A DNA stretch of 64,000 bases from Sandarakinorhabdus cyanobacteriorum (GTDB lineage Bacteria; Pseudomonadota; Alphaproteobacteria; Sphingomonadales; Sphingomonadaceae). The position numbers and the translations under genes were made by a program. The DNA is taken from NCBI RefSeq assembly GCF_002251755.1, contig NZ_NOXT01000124.1, forward strand, positions 1 to 64,000, given 5' to 3'. The notes beneath the pieces were generated by a model. It saw only the letters and a program-made list of their open reading frames with translations, made no database searches and had not been told where the DNA came from. Shown piece after piece: positions 41,188 through 50,253 of the stretch. Position 1 is the first letter of the stretch. The number at the start of each line of letters is the position of its first letter.

Positions 41188-44100
41188 ATGATCGATCCAG
41201 CCCGCCTTGCCACGGCGCCGCGCGCGCTCACGCTCGCCCGTTGCGGCGAAGGCTATCTGCCCTGGCTGATGGCCGATCTGGCGCGCGCCGCCAAGGGCCG
41301 GGCCTGGTTCATCGCTGCCGACGAGGCACAGGCCCGCAGCCTTGCCGAAGCCGCCGGCTATTTCGCGCCGGAAATAGAGGTGGTGCTGCTGCCGGCCTGG
41401 GATTGCCTGCCCTATGACCGCGCCTCACCCTCGCTGAAAACCGCGTCAGACCGGGTCGCCGCCTTTGCCGCGCTGGCTGATGCGCCGACCGGCGCGCAGC
41501 TGGTGGTCACCACCGTCAACGCCATCACCCAGCGCTGCCTGCCAAAGGCCCGCATCGCCAGCCTCTCGGCCCGGCTGAAGCCTGGCAGCCGCATCGACCG
41601 CAACGCGCTGGCGCTGAAACTCGCCGCCAACGGCTATGTCCGCGTTGATACGGTGGTGGAACCGGGCGAATATGCTCTGCGCGGCGGCCTTGTCGATGTG
41701 ATGCCCTCGGGCGCCGATTTCGGCCTGCGGCTCGATTTCTTCGGTGACGAGATTGAAAGCATCCGCCGCTTCGATCCCGCCAGCCAGCGCAGCCTCGGCC
41801 CGGCCGATGGCTTCACCCTGCTGCCGGTCTCCGAAGTCCTGCTCGACGAAGCCCGCATCAAGGCCTTCCGCGCCGGCTGGCTTGAGCGGTTCGGCGCCAC
41901 CGCCACCGCCGATCCGCTCTATGAAGCGGTCAGCGACGGGCGCCGGCTGGCCGGCATGGAACATTGGCTGCCCCTGTTCGAACCTGGCCTTGTCACCCTG
42001 TTCGACTGGCTGGGCAGCGATGATGTGCTGGTCAAAAGCGGCGGGGCCGACAAGGCCGCGGCCGACCGGTTCGACGCCATCGCCGATTATCACGACAACC
42101 GCGTCGCCGCCCTCAGCGCCAAGAAGGGCAGCTATCGCCCGCTGGCCGCCGACGCGCTCTATCTCGCCCCGGCCGAATGGGCGGAACGTCTGGCCGCTGC
42201 CCATGTCCACGCCGCCAGCCCGCACGCCGTGCCCGATGGCACGTTGAACGCCGTTGATTGCGATGCCGTGCCCGCCCGCGATTTCGCCCCCGAACGCGTC
42301 GCCCAGGCCAATGGCGGCCCGCCGGTCTATGCCGCGATCCGGGCGCATGTCGAACAATCCCGCGCCGCCGGCGACCGGGTGATCCTCGCCAGCTATTCCG
42401 CCGGCGCGCGCGAGCGTCTGTCGGGCCTGCTGATCGACGAAGGCGTCGCCCGCATTGCCCAGGCCGATCATTGGCAGGAGGCGCTGGGCCTCGCCGCCGC
42501 CGGCAACATCGTCCTCACCGTGCTGCCGCTTGATCATGGCTTCACCAAGACGGAGCCGCGCGGCCGCATCCTGGTGTTGACCGAGCAGGACATGCTGGGC
42601 GACCGCCTGGTCCGCAAGGCGCGGTCGGCGCGCAAGGCCGATGCCTTCATGGCCGAACTGGCCATGCTCACCCCCGGCGATCTCATCGTCCACCGCGATC
42701 ATGGCATCGGCCGTTATGACGGGCTGGTTGCCATCCCCATCGGCGGCAAGCCGCATGATTGCGTCGCGCTCTCCTACGACGGCGGCGACAAGCTCTATGT
42801 CCCGGTCGAGAATATCGACGTCCTCTCGCGCTATGGCAGCGACTCGGAAGGCGTCGGCCTCGACAGACTGGGCGGGGTGGCCTGGAGCACGCGCAAGGCG
42901 CGAATGAAGAACCGCATCCGCGAAATCGCGGGTGAACTTCTCGCCACCGCCGCCGCCCGGGCCCTGCGCGAAGGCGAACCGGTCAGCATCGATCCCCACG
43001 GCCTGGCGGCGTTCGTTGACCGCTTCCCCTATGCCGAAACCGATGACCAGCTGAAGGCCATTGGCGACGTGATCGACGATCTCACCTCCGGCAAGCCGAT
43101 GGACCGGCTGGTCTGCGGCGATGTCGGCTTCGGCAAGACCGAGGTTGCCCTGCGCGCCGCCTATGCCGCCGCGCTGTCGGGCATGCAGGTCGCCGTCGTC
43201 TGCCCCACCACCCTGCTCGCCCGCCAGCATTTCCAGAATTTCCGCGACCGCTTCCGCGGCCTGCCGGTGGAGGTCAGGCACCTCTCCCGCCTCGTCACCA
43301 CCGCCGATGCCAAGGCCGCCCGCGATGGCATTGCCGACGGCACGGTGGACATCGTGGTGGGCACCCATGCCATCCTCGCCAAGGGCATTGATTTCAAGCG
43401 CCTCGGCCTTGTCATCGTCGACGAGGAACAGCGCTTCGGCGTCGTCCACAAGGAACGGCTGAAGGCGCTGAAGGCCGATGTGCACGTGCTCACCCTCACC
43501 GCCACGCCGATCCCGCGCACCCTGCAGATGGCGCTGACGGGCTTGCGCGAAATGTCGATCATCGCCACCCCGCCGGTCGACCGGCTGGCGGTGCGCACCT
43601 ATGTCATGCCGTTCGATCCGGTGGTGCTGCGCGAGGCGCTGCTGCGCGAACATTATCGCGGCGGCCAGAGTTTCATCGTCGTCCCGCGCATCTCCGACAT
43701 TCCCGATGTGGAGGAATTCCTGCGCGGCGAGGTGCCGGAGGTGAAGCCCATCGTCGCCCACGGCCAGATGGCGCCATCCGAAGTCGAAGAGCGCATGAGC
43801 GCCTTCTACGACAAGCAATATGATGTGCTGCTTTCGACCACCATCATCGAGAGCGGCCTCGACATTCCCTCGGCCAACACGCTGATCGTCCACCGCGCCG
43901 ATCGCTTCGGCCTCGCCCAGCTTTACCAGATCCGCGGCCGCGTCGGGCGCGGCAAGACCCGCGCCTATGCCTATCTCACCACCGCCGCGGGCCAGACCAT
44001 CACCGAAGGCGCCGAAAAGCGGCTGCAGGTCCTTTCCCAGCTCGACACGCTCGGCGCCGGCTTCCAGCTCGCCAGCCATGATCTTGATCAGCGCGGCGCC

Positions 44101-44799
44101 GGCAATCTGCTGGGCGACGAACAATCCGGCCACATCAAGGAAATCGGCTTCGAACTTTATCAATCGATGCTGGAAGAGGCGATCCTGGAGGCCAAGGCCG
44201 AAGCCGCCGGCATGAAGCCACCGGCCGAAGCCTTCTCACCCCAGATCACCGCCGAGGTGCCGATCCTCATCCCCGATCATTATGTGCCCGACTTGAACGT
44301 GCGCATGGCGCTCTATCGCCGCCTCAACGAGCTGGAGGGCCGGCCCGGCATCGATGCGCTGGCCGCCGAAATGATCGACCGGTTCGGCAAGCTGCCGATG
44401 GAGGTGGAAAATCTCCTCGCCGTCATCGAGATCAAGCTGGCCTGTGTCACCGCCCGTGTCGCCAAGCTGGAAGCCGGCCGCAAGGGCGCGCTGGTCAGCT
44501 TTGTCAGCGATGCCTTTGCCAACACCGATGGCCTGATGGCCTGGATCGATCGGCTGGGCGCCCGCGCCAAGATCCGGCCCGATCAGAAATTGTTCATCGC
44601 CGCCGACTGGGGCGACGACAAGACCCGGCTGAAAGGCGCGCTCAGCATCGCCTCCACCCTCGCCAAGCTGTCCCAGGGCGCGGTGGTGAAGCCCAAGGAA
44701 CCAGCAAAACCGACGGGCAAGCCGCTGCCGCCCAAGCCTGTTCCCCCGAGGGCACCCATGCGCCCGGCGGTGTTCAAATCAAAGCTTGGCGGGCGTTAG
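41188..44799 (+). CDS. mfd: Transcription-repair coupling factor Mfd
   Basis: A 1203-residue translocase that displaces RNA polymerase stalled at DNA damage and recruits UvrA. In order: an N-terminal UvrB-like region (about 1-330), an RNA polymerase-interacting Tudor-like domain (LTPGDLIVHRDHGIGRYDGL, near 490-560), and a RecG-like motor with Walker A GDVGFGKTEVA, DEEQRFGV, TATPIPRTLQMALTGLREMS and QIRGRVGRGKTRAYA. A C-terminal autoregulatory domain ends in a Pro/Lys-rich tail. Length is normal. It is probably co-transcribed with sdhE. The gap after it holds a foldback repeat. Confidence 0.95.
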   Translation: MIDPARLATAPRALTLARCGEGYLPWLMADLARAAKGRAWFIAADEAQARSLAEAAGYFAPEIEVVLLPAWDCLPYDRASPSLKTASDRVAAFAALADAPTGAQLVVTTVNAITQRCLPKARIASLSARLKPGSRIDRNALALKLAANGYVRVDTVVEPGEYALRGGLVDVMPSGADFGLRLDFFGDEIESIRRFDPASQRSLGPADGFTLLPVSEVLLDEARIKAFRAGWLERFGATATADPLYEAVSDGRRLAGMEHWLPLFEPGLVTLFDWLGSDDVLVKSGGADKAAADRFDAIADYHDNRVAALSAKKGSYRPLAADALYLAPAEWAERLAAAHVHAASPHAVPDGTLNAVDCDAVPARDFAPERVAQANGGPPVYAAIRAHVEQSRAAGDRVILASYSAGARERLSGLLIDEGVARIAQADHWQEALGLAAAGNIVLTVLPLDHGFTKTEPRGRILVLTEQDMLGDRLVRKARSARKADAFMAELAMLTPGDLIVHRDHGIGRYDGLVAIPIGGKPHDCVALSYDGGDKLYVPVENIDVLSRYGSDSEGVGLDRLGGVAWSTRKARMKNRIREIAGELLATAAARALREGEPVSIDPHGLAAFVDRFPYAETDDQLKAIGDVIDDLTSGKPMDRLVCGDVGFGKTEVALRAAYAAALSGMQVAVVCPTTLLARQHFQNFRDRFRGLPVEVRHLSRLVTTADAKAARDGIADGTVDIVVGTHAILAKGIDFKRLGLVIVDEEQRFGVVHKERLKALKADVHVLTLTATPIPRTLQMALTGLREMSIIATPPVDRLAVRTYVMPFDPVVLREALLREHYRGGQSFIVVPRISDIPDVEEFLRGEVPEVKPIVAHGQMAPSEVEERMSAFYDKQYDVLLSTTIIESGLDIPSANTLIVHRADRFGLAQLYQIRGRVGRGKTRAYAYLTTAAGQTITEGAEKRLQVLSQLDTLGAGFQLASHDLDQRGAGNLLGDEQSGHIKEIGFELYQSMLEEAILEAKAEAAGMKPPAEAFSPQITAEVPILIPDHYVPDLNVRMALYRRLNELEGRPGIDALAAEMIDRFGKLPMEVENLLAVIEIKLACVTARVAKLEAGRKGALVSFVSDAFANTDGLMAWIDRLGARAKIRPDQKLFIAADWGDDKTRLKGALSIASTLAKLSQGAVVKPKEPAKPTGKPLPPKPVPPRAPMRPAVFKSKLGGR

Positions 44800-44829
44800 C
44801 CCCGATTGCGTTTTGCTGGAATCCCAAAC

Positions 44830-44915
44830 CCGCTCATGCCGAGCTTGTCGAGGCACCGAGCGCGCTTGGAGCGTGCCTCGACAAGCTCGCCCTTCGGCGG
44901 GCTCAGCATGAGCGG
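44830..44915. repeat. REP-like foldback element
   Basis: An 86-bp imperfect palindrome. The outer arms are CCGCTCATGC and GCATGAGCGG, and the inner perfect 15-bp arms are GAGCTTGTCGAGGCA (44840) and TGCCTCGACAAGCTC (44874). It lies between the mfd stop and a convergent membrane-protein gene. Similar elements are widespread between genes in sphingomonads, from general knowledge. It could also act as a bidirectional terminator. Confidence 0.85.
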
Positions 44916-44937
44916 TTCAATCAAACTGCAATCAAGT

Positions 44938-45300
44938 CTAGGCCGCGTTCATCGCCCAGTTCAGCAGCACCAGAAAGGCACTGCCGCCCAGCAGCGCATG
45001 CAGCGCCAGGCTCATCCCAAGCACATCCGGGCGCGGCTTGGCCATGATGCCGGCAAACAGCCCGCTGAACACCGCAAAGCCCAGCAGCACCAGCGCGATC
45101 GTGGCATTTTGCTTCAGATCGGCATCACCGCGGCTGCGCGCGGTGATCAGCATCACCACCTCCAGGCCGCCAAAGCCCAGCAGGAAATGGATCGCCTGCA
45201 CCGCCTTGGGCGGGCGTTTGCCCGACAGGAAATACCAGCCCAGCGCCAGCCCCAGCGCCACCACGGTGCCATAGATGATGATCGGCAACCAGATCTGCAT
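44938..45300 (-). CDS. Four-helix membrane protein of unknown function
   Basis: A 120-residue protein with four predicted membrane helices (LPIIIYGTVVALGLALGWYF; AIHFLLGFGGLEVVMLI; ATIALVLLGFAVFSGLFAGI; LALHALLGGSAFLVLL). Short basic loops contain SGKRPPKAV and ARSRGDADLK. No known family is recognised. It follows the next gene on the minus strand by 3 bp, so the two are very likely one operon. Confidence 0.65.
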   Translation of the reverse strand: MQIWLPIIIYGTVVALGLALGWYFLSGKRPPKAVQAIHFLLGFGGLEVVMLITARSRGDADLKQNATIALVLLGFAVFSGLFAGIMAKPRPDVLGMSLALHALLGGSAFLVLLNWAMNAA

Positions 45301-45303
45301 CGC

Positions 45304-46215
45304 TCAGATCCTCTCCTCAACCGCCCCTGCCGGCGCCTTATCACCGGGCACCAATTTCAGCCACAGCCGATAACGGCCCGCCGGCCCGGCCAGCGCAAAC
45401 GGCACCTGCAGCACGGCCCGGCTGATCAGGCGGCGCGCTGCCTCGGGCTGGGCCGCCATCCCGTCCGTCCACATGATCTGGCGGATCATGCCATTGGCAT
45501 CGCTGGTCACCACCATGTTCACCCGCAGCCCGCCCGGCGGCAGCACCAGGCCAAATTCCTGCCGGGCCAGCCCCACGGCCAGCCGCTGCTGCACCAGCGC
45601 CCAGGCCTGGCCGGGCTGCGCCATCGGCACCACCGCCCCCGGCGCCAGCGCAACCGTGGCGGCGGCCGGGCCCGAACAGGCCACCGCCTCCCGCCGCGCC
45701 ACCACCGGCCACCACCAGCCCGGCCGCCATCGCAGCTTCATGCAGCCGCCGATCTGATAATCATCATAACTGCCGCTGTTGCCAAACAGCCCGCCCACCC
45801 GGTGATGGCCGCTGCTCGGCGCCTCGCCCGGCACCGGCGTGGTGCGCACATGATAGCTCTTGTGCCCGCGCCGCCCGCGCGAGACATATTTGTCGGTCAC
45901 CTGCACCACCACATCGCGCGCCGGGCTGCCCGGCATGGTGGCATTGGCCAGATGCAGCAGCGTGCCGCCAACCAGGCCGCCGGCCAGCACGGCCGCGACC
46001 ACGCCGCCAAAGGGATTCTTGCCCTGCCGGCGCTGCGCCGCGCCAGCGGCATCCCAGAACGGCAGCGAGGCGATGATGCCGAGCGTTGCCGCCACGGTGG
46101 TGGCCCAGCCCCAGCCATCACCCAAGGGCTCCGGCCAGGCCGTGATGATGGCCAGCACGCACAGGCCGGCCGCCACAAACAGCGGCGTCGAACTGGGCAT
46201 GGACAGGCGCGACAT
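45304..46215 (-). CDS. Membrane protein with a TonB-like C-terminal domain
   Basis: A 303-residue protein. There are three hydrophobic segments near the N-terminus (about 12-95), a Gly/Arg-rich middle (TDKYVSRGRRGHKSYHVRTT) and a C-terminal domain. In the latter, VGLARQEFGLVLPPGGLRVN, MVVTSDANGMIRQI and AARRLISRAVLQVPF resemble the alpha/beta fold of TonB/TolA C-termini. The longer open frame upstream overlaps a divergent gene and was rejected. It is upstream of the four-helix membrane protein in the same operon. The function is not known. Confidence 0.6.
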   Translation of the reverse strand: MSRLSMPSSTPLFVAAGLCVLAIITAWPEPLGDGWGWATTVAATLGIIASLPFWDAAGAAQRRQGKNPFGGVVAAVLAGGLVGGTLLHLANATMPGSPARDVVVQVTDKYVSRGRRGHKSYHVRTTPVPGEAPSSGHHRVGGLFGNSGSYDDYQIGGCMKLRWRPGWWWPVVARREAVACSGPAAATVALAPGAVVPMAQPGQAWALVQQRLAVGLARQEFGLVLPPGGLRVNMVVTSDANGMIRQIMWTDGMAAQPEAARRLISRAVLQVPFALAGPAGRYRLWLKLVPGDKAPAGAVEERI

Positions 46216-46281
46216 CCGATCAGCATAGCCGCGCCGGGCCAATTTGCCACCATCGCGGCACGCCGCCGAAACGGCTAGATC

Positions 46282-46833
46282 ATGGCCATGACCACGCCGC
46301 CTTCCCGCTTTGCCGGCCGCGACCCGGCCGAACTGCGCGCGCATCTTGCCCGTTACTGGAAGATGGAGGCCGGCAATGTGCTGGCGGTGCCGCTGCTTGT
46401 CTGGTTCCTGGTGTGGAACGCCGGCGACCAGCCCGATCTGGCGGCCGGTCTGGCAGCGGCAGCCTGTGCCGTTCTGCTGGTCATCGGCACGGCCGCCTGG
46501 CGGCTGGTGCTGGCCCGGCTGGATGGCCGGGCAGACGCGGCCAATGGGCTGCTGGCCTTCTGCGCCCGCGCCGAAATCCCGGCCCTGCTGCTGCTGGTGG
46601 TGGCCAGCATCGCCACCGGCCTCGCCATCGCCGCCAACGGCTGGCCCCCGCGCACCATCGCCGCCGCCGGTCTCACCCTGCTGGCCTGGCTCGAGTATGT
46701 GAATTATTATCACTGGCAGCTGCAGAATTTCGACAGCGCCATTGATTTCAAGCGTTTGCTTGCCGGGCGCGGCCTGCGCCGGGCGCATATGGGCAAGGCC
46801 GTCAGGGCCTGGCGCCGCGCCCGGCGGCAGTAA
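46282..46833 (+). CDS. Membrane protein of unknown function
   Basis: A 183-residue protein. A soluble N-terminal 30 residues (FAGRDPAELRAHLARYWKME) is followed by four hydrophobic segments (about 33-48, 55-72, 95-112 and 120-136), and then a basic C-terminal tail ending AVRAWRRARRQ. ATG codons at 46282 and 46288 are both possible starts. It diverges from the TonB-like gene and converges on a PEP-CTERM gene 6 bp away. I see no family link. Confidence 0.65.
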   Translation: MAMTTPPSRFAGRDPAELRAHLARYWKMEAGNVLAVPLLVWFLVWNAGDQPDLAAGLAAAACAVLLVIGTAAWRLVLARLDGRADAANGLLAFCARAEIPALLLLVVASIATGLAIAANGWPPRTIAAAGLTLLAWLEYVNYYHWQLQNFDSAIDFKRLLAGRGLRRAHMGKAVRAWRRARRQ

Positions 46834-46839
46834 GCCGTA

Positions 46840-47397
46840 TCAGGCGCTAACCACTCTCAACCGGCGCCGGCGCAGCATCATGCCCGACAGGCCAAAGCCG
46901 GCCAACAAAATCGCCCAACTGGCCGGTTCCGGCACGGTGCCAAGATTGCCATATTGCACCTGGGCCATGCCCAGGTCGGTTGAAAACGGGTCAACCATTT
47001 CGCCGGCAAACGTCACGCTGGCGATGCGTTCGCTGCCGCTGGTGGCAAAGCCGGCATAGGTGAACGCCCCGCCGCCAAAGATGGAACCCATCGGCACCGT
47101 GAAATCATAGCTGCCGAGGTTGGTGTTCACCCGGATCGGCTGGTTGCGCGAATTGGGGTTGAAGCGGCCAAAGGTGAAACCGGCAGGAATATATGGGAGC
47201 GAAAAGGCACCTGTCACACTGAAGGTCGTATCGCCGAGCACAGAGGTGAACTGGCCATTCTGGCTGCCGCTGACCGGCAGGGTCGTCAACGGCCCCATCG
47301 CGGCCAGGCTGGCCGGATCCGCCACAAAGCTGACCTGGGCCTACGCCTGCAGCGCCACCAGTGCCAGGACCACAACTTGCATCAAGCGCATCATCAT
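46840..47397 (-). pseudogene. PEP-CTERM exported protein with an amber codon in the signal peptide
   Basis: Reading from three tandem ATGs, the frame gives MMMRLMQVVVLALVALQA, then TAG at 47341-47343, then AQVSFVADPASLAAMG and a full Ser/Gly/Asn-rich exported domain. It ends with an intact sorting tail VPEPASWAILLAGFGLSG followed by MMLRRRRLRVV. The stop sits exactly at the expected signal-peptidase site. Without readthrough no signal peptide would be attached; a downstream Met at 47325 could give only a cytoplasmic fragment. Nonsense mutation, amber suppression or a sequencing error are all possible. Confidence 0.75.
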
Positions 47398-47537
47398 CCC
47401 CCCAATATTGTCCAATTTATTGTTCTATAGTTAATTTCATTACCGATTTCTTGCAGTATCAACAGCGATGTCACCAGCCTGCGGCCCAGTGCCCGGCGGG
47501 GTGGCGCTGGCGGCCAAGGCGCGTATAACGCCCGTTC

Positions 47538-48947
47538 GTGAGTGATGATCTGCGTCTTGACCCGCGTGCCGACGAGGCGCCGGATGCGCTGCAGGAAGGC
47601 CGGCTGAGCCGGGCCTTCGTGGCCGAAGTCGCCGCTGTGCTGGACAGCGGCGACGATGATGCCCTGCGCGCGCTGGTCAGCCCGCTGCACCCGGCCGACG
47701 TGGCCGATCTGTTTGGCGCCATTCCGGTGGATGCCCGCGCGCCGCTCGCCGATGCGCTGGGCGAGCTGCTGAACGCCGAGGTGATTGCCGAGCTGGACGA
47801 TTATGTCCGCGAGGATGTGCTGGAGGCGCTGTCCCCCGGCGAGGTGGCCGAAGTCGTCACCCAGCTCGACACCGACGATGCGGTGGCGGTGATCGAGGAT
47901 CTGGAGGCCGACGAACAGCGCGCCGTGCTGCGCGCGCTGGCCCCCGAAGACCGGGCCGACATCGAAGCCGCGCTGAATTATCCGGAGGAATCCGCCGGCC
48001 GCCTGATGCAGCGCGACCTCGTTGCGGTGACCGAGAACATGAGCGTGGGCGCGGTGATCGAACGCATCCGCGCCAGCATCGATCCGGCCACGGATTTCTG
48101 GGAAATTTTCGTGGTGGATATCGCCGGCCGCCCGGTGGGGACGATGCGGTTGAGCTGGCTGCTGACCGCGCCGCCCGATCTGATGGTGGGCGACGTGATG
48201 AAGCGCGAGCAGACGCTGATCCCGGTGGCCATGGACCAGGAAGAGGTGGCGCTGCAATTCCAGAAATATGCGCTGATCTCCGCCGCCGTGGTCGATGCCT
48301 GGGGCAAGCTGGTTGGCGTCATCACCGTGGACGACGTTGTGCACATCATCCAGGCCGAAGCCGGCGAGGATGCGCTGAAACTGTCGGGCGCCGGCGATGG
48401 CGACATCAACGAGCCGGTGGTCGAAAGTTACAAGGCGCGGGTGCGCTGGCTGGCGGCCAATCTGGGCACGGCAATGATCTCATCGAGCGTGATCGCGCTG
48501 TTTGAACCGACGATCGAGAAACTGGTGACGCTCGCCGCGCTGACCCCCATCGTCGCCAGCATCGGCGGCAATGCCGGCACGCAGACCATGGCGGTGGCGG
48601 TGCGCGCCATCGCCACCAAGCAGCTGACCGACAGCAACACCCGCCGCACCATCTGGCGCGAGGTGCGGGTGGCGATGCTGAACGGCCTGACCATTGCTGC
48701 CTTGCTGGGGCTGGGCGTGGGCATCCTGTTCAACAGCGTCAACCTGGGCGGGGTGATTGCCGCGGCGGCCCTGTTCAACATCATGGTGGCGGGCCTCGCC
48801 GGTGTGCTGGTGCCGCTGGCGCTGACCCGGCTGCGCACCGATCCGGCCGTGGCCAGTTCCATCTTCGTGACGATGACGACCGACACGATGGGCTTCCTGG
48901 GCTTTCTGGGCCTCGCCGCGCTGGTGGGTGTCGCAAACCTGCAATGA
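47538..48947 (+). CDS. mgtE: Magnesium transporter MgtE
   Basis: A 469-residue magnesium-gated Mg2+ channel. An N-terminal superhelical MgtE_N domain (about 30-135) is followed by two CBS domains (about 140-265; NYPEESAGRLMQRDLVAVTE and VVDAWGKLVGVITVDDVV) and five membrane helices, with the conserved pore region LTPIVASIGGNAGTQTMAVA. The start is GTG with family-like sequence from there. The 140 bp upstream is AT-rich, but I could not identify an M-box or other magnesium riboswitch. The next gene overlaps its stop by ATGA. Confidence 0.95.
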   Translation: MSDDLRLDPRADEAPDALQEGRLSRAFVAEVAAVLDSGDDDALRALVSPLHPADVADLFGAIPVDARAPLADALGELLNAEVIAELDDYVREDVLEALSPGEVAEVVTQLDTDDAVAVIEDLEADEQRAVLRALAPEDRADIEAALNYPEESAGRLMQRDLVAVTENMSVGAVIERIRASIDPATDFWEIFVVDIAGRPVGTMRLSWLLTAPPDLMVGDVMKREQTLIPVAMDQEEVALQFQKYALISAAVVDAWGKLVGVITVDDVVHIIQAEAGEDALKLSGAGDGDINEPVVESYKARVRWLAANLGTAMISSSVIALFEPTIEKLVTLAALTPIVASIGGNAGTQTMAVAVRAIATKQLTDSNTRRTIWREVRVAMLNGLTIAALLGLGVGILFNSVNLGGVIAAAALFNIMVAGLAGVLVPLALTRLRTDPAVASSIFVTMTTDTMGFLGFLGLAALVGVANLQ

Positions 48948-49354
48948 CCCTTAACCTGACCAAGGTGGCCGCCGGCTGCCCGGATATCGAGACGTTGGCG
49001 GCGCGGCAGGCGCATTGGTGGGGCCAGGGCCGCGCCGGGGCGCACACGCGGTTCATGCCGAAGCGCGCCGACGAACTGATCGGCGGATCGATCTTCTGGA
49101 TCATCGGCCACCGGCTGGTGGCGCGGCAGACCATCGTGTCGATTGCCATGGCCGAAACGCCGTGGGGCATGAAATGCGCCATCGAACTGCAGCCGGGCCC
49201 GGTGCCGGTGGAACCACGCCCATGCCGTGCCCACCAGGGCTGGCGCTATCTGGCGGCCGAAGATGCCCCGCCCGATCTGGCTGCCGGCGCCGATCCGGGC
49301 GAAGCCCTGCCGCCAGCCATGCTGCGCGAACTTTTGGCGCTGGGGCTGGTTTAG
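48944..49354 (+). CDS. DUF1489 family protein
   Basis: A 136-residue protein matching the alphaproteobacterial DUF1489 family from general knowledge. Features are RFMPKRADELIGGSIFWIIG, HRLVARQTIVSIAMAE, CAIELQPGPVPVEPRP and RAHQGWRYL. No enzymatic motif is known. It is translationally coupled to mgtE. Its TAG stop codon is supplied by the left end of the foldback element that follows. Confidence 0.85.
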   Translation: MTLNLTKVAAGCPDIETLAARQAHWWGQGRAGAHTRFMPKRADELIGGSIFWIIGHRLVARQTIVSIAMAETPWGMKCAIELQPGPVPVEPRPCRAHQGWRYLAAEDAPPDLAAGADPGEALPPAMLRELLALGLV

Positions 49355-49542
49355 AGCGTTTTCCGACCAATCTGGATCGGTGGCACGGCGGCGAATTTGG
49401 TTCAGGGCAAGAAGCGAGGAGGGCGCGATGCGGCGGGCATCGTAACCGACGAGCGACGCAGCCCTGGGCCAAATTCGCCCTGCCCCGCAGGGGTCGCCGG
49501 AACGGCGATGACGCTGATCCAGATTGGTCGGGAAATGCTCTA
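49352..49542. mobile_element. 191-bp MITE-like foldback element
   Basis: The terminal inverted repeats are 27 bp with 25 matches (49352-49378 and 49516-49542; core CGACCAATCTGGATC). Inside, a second pair (GGCGAATTTGG at 49390 and CCAAATTCGCC at 49469, within 19-nt arms with 17 matches) would extend the foldback. No coding capacity or transposase is seen. Both ends read TAG outward, and these are the stop codons of the two convergent neighbouring genes. No clear target-site duplication could be identified. The core is familiar from repeats in other alphaproteobacterial genomes. Confidence 0.8.
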
Positions 49543-50187
49543 GCGCCCGCCGTTCGCCAGCCGCATGTCGAGATAGCTATCCACCTCGCCCATCAGCGGC
49601 TCCATCTCCTGCGCGAAGAAATGGTTCGCGCCCGGAATGGTGCTGTGGTGGATGGTGATGTGCTTCTGAGTCTTCAGCTTGTCGACCAGCTTCTGCACGG
49701 CGCTGGTCGGCACCACCTCGTCGGCCTCGCCATCGATGATGATCCCGCTCGACGGGCAGGGCGCCAGGAAGCTGAAATCATACATGTTGGCCGGCGGCGC
49801 GATCGAGATGAAGCCCTTGATCTCCGGCCGGCGCATCAACAGCTGCATGCCGATCCAGGCGCCAAAGGAAAAACCGCCCACCCAGGTGGTCTGGGCTTCC
49901 GGGTTGAACTGCTGCAGCCAGTCGAGCGCGGAGGCCGCGTCCGACAATTCGCCAATGCCGTTGTCGAATGTGCCCTGGCTGCGGCCGACGCCACGGAAAT
50001 TGAAGCGCAAGGTGGCAAAGCCGCGCTTCACGAAGCTTTGATACAGCGCCAGCACGATGGGATGGTTCATCGTGCCCTGGGCCGGGTGCGGCTGCAGCAG
50101 GATGGCCACCGGCGCGCGCGGGGTGGTGCCAGGCTGGTAACGGCCTTCAAGACGCCCTTCCGGGCCGGCGATGATCACTTCAGGCAT
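49540..50187 (-). CDS. Alpha/beta hydrolase of the YpfH/CocE-like group
   Basis: A 215-residue serine hydrolase. Its nucleophile elbow is GGFSFGAW, oxyanion-type start LLQPHPAQGTMNH, acidic region IIDGEADEVVP and final His in GANHFFAQ. FNFRGVGRSQGTFDNGIGE is characteristic of a conserved bacterial family annotated only as alpha/beta hydrolase. No signal peptide. The start was set at MPEVIIAGPEGRLEG; the longer frame overlaps the divergent desulfurase gene. Its stop codon is formed by the right end of the foldback element. Confidence 0.85.
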   Translation of the reverse strand: MPEVIIAGPEGRLEGRYQPGTTPRAPVAILLQPHPAQGTMNHPIVLALYQSFVKRGFATLRFNFRGVGRSQGTFDNGIGELSDAASALDWLQQFNPEAQTTWVGGFSFGAWIGMQLLMRRPEIKGFISIAPPANMYDFSFLAPCPSSGIIIDGEADEVVPTSAVQKLVDKLKTQKHITIHHSTIPGANHFFAQEMEPLMGEVDSYLDMRLANGGR

Positions 50188-50253
50188 GGGTTTCCTGATT
50201 CTGGCTGTAAAGGGAGAATTGCGCCCTATATGGCGCGCGAAGGCCCCGTTGCA

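Noticed and set aside
49015-50253. Long plus-strand frame leading into the first cysteine desulfurase
   Set aside because: Family similarity begins only at IYLDHAATTP; the upstream part crosses the foldback element and the opposite-strand hydrolase gene.
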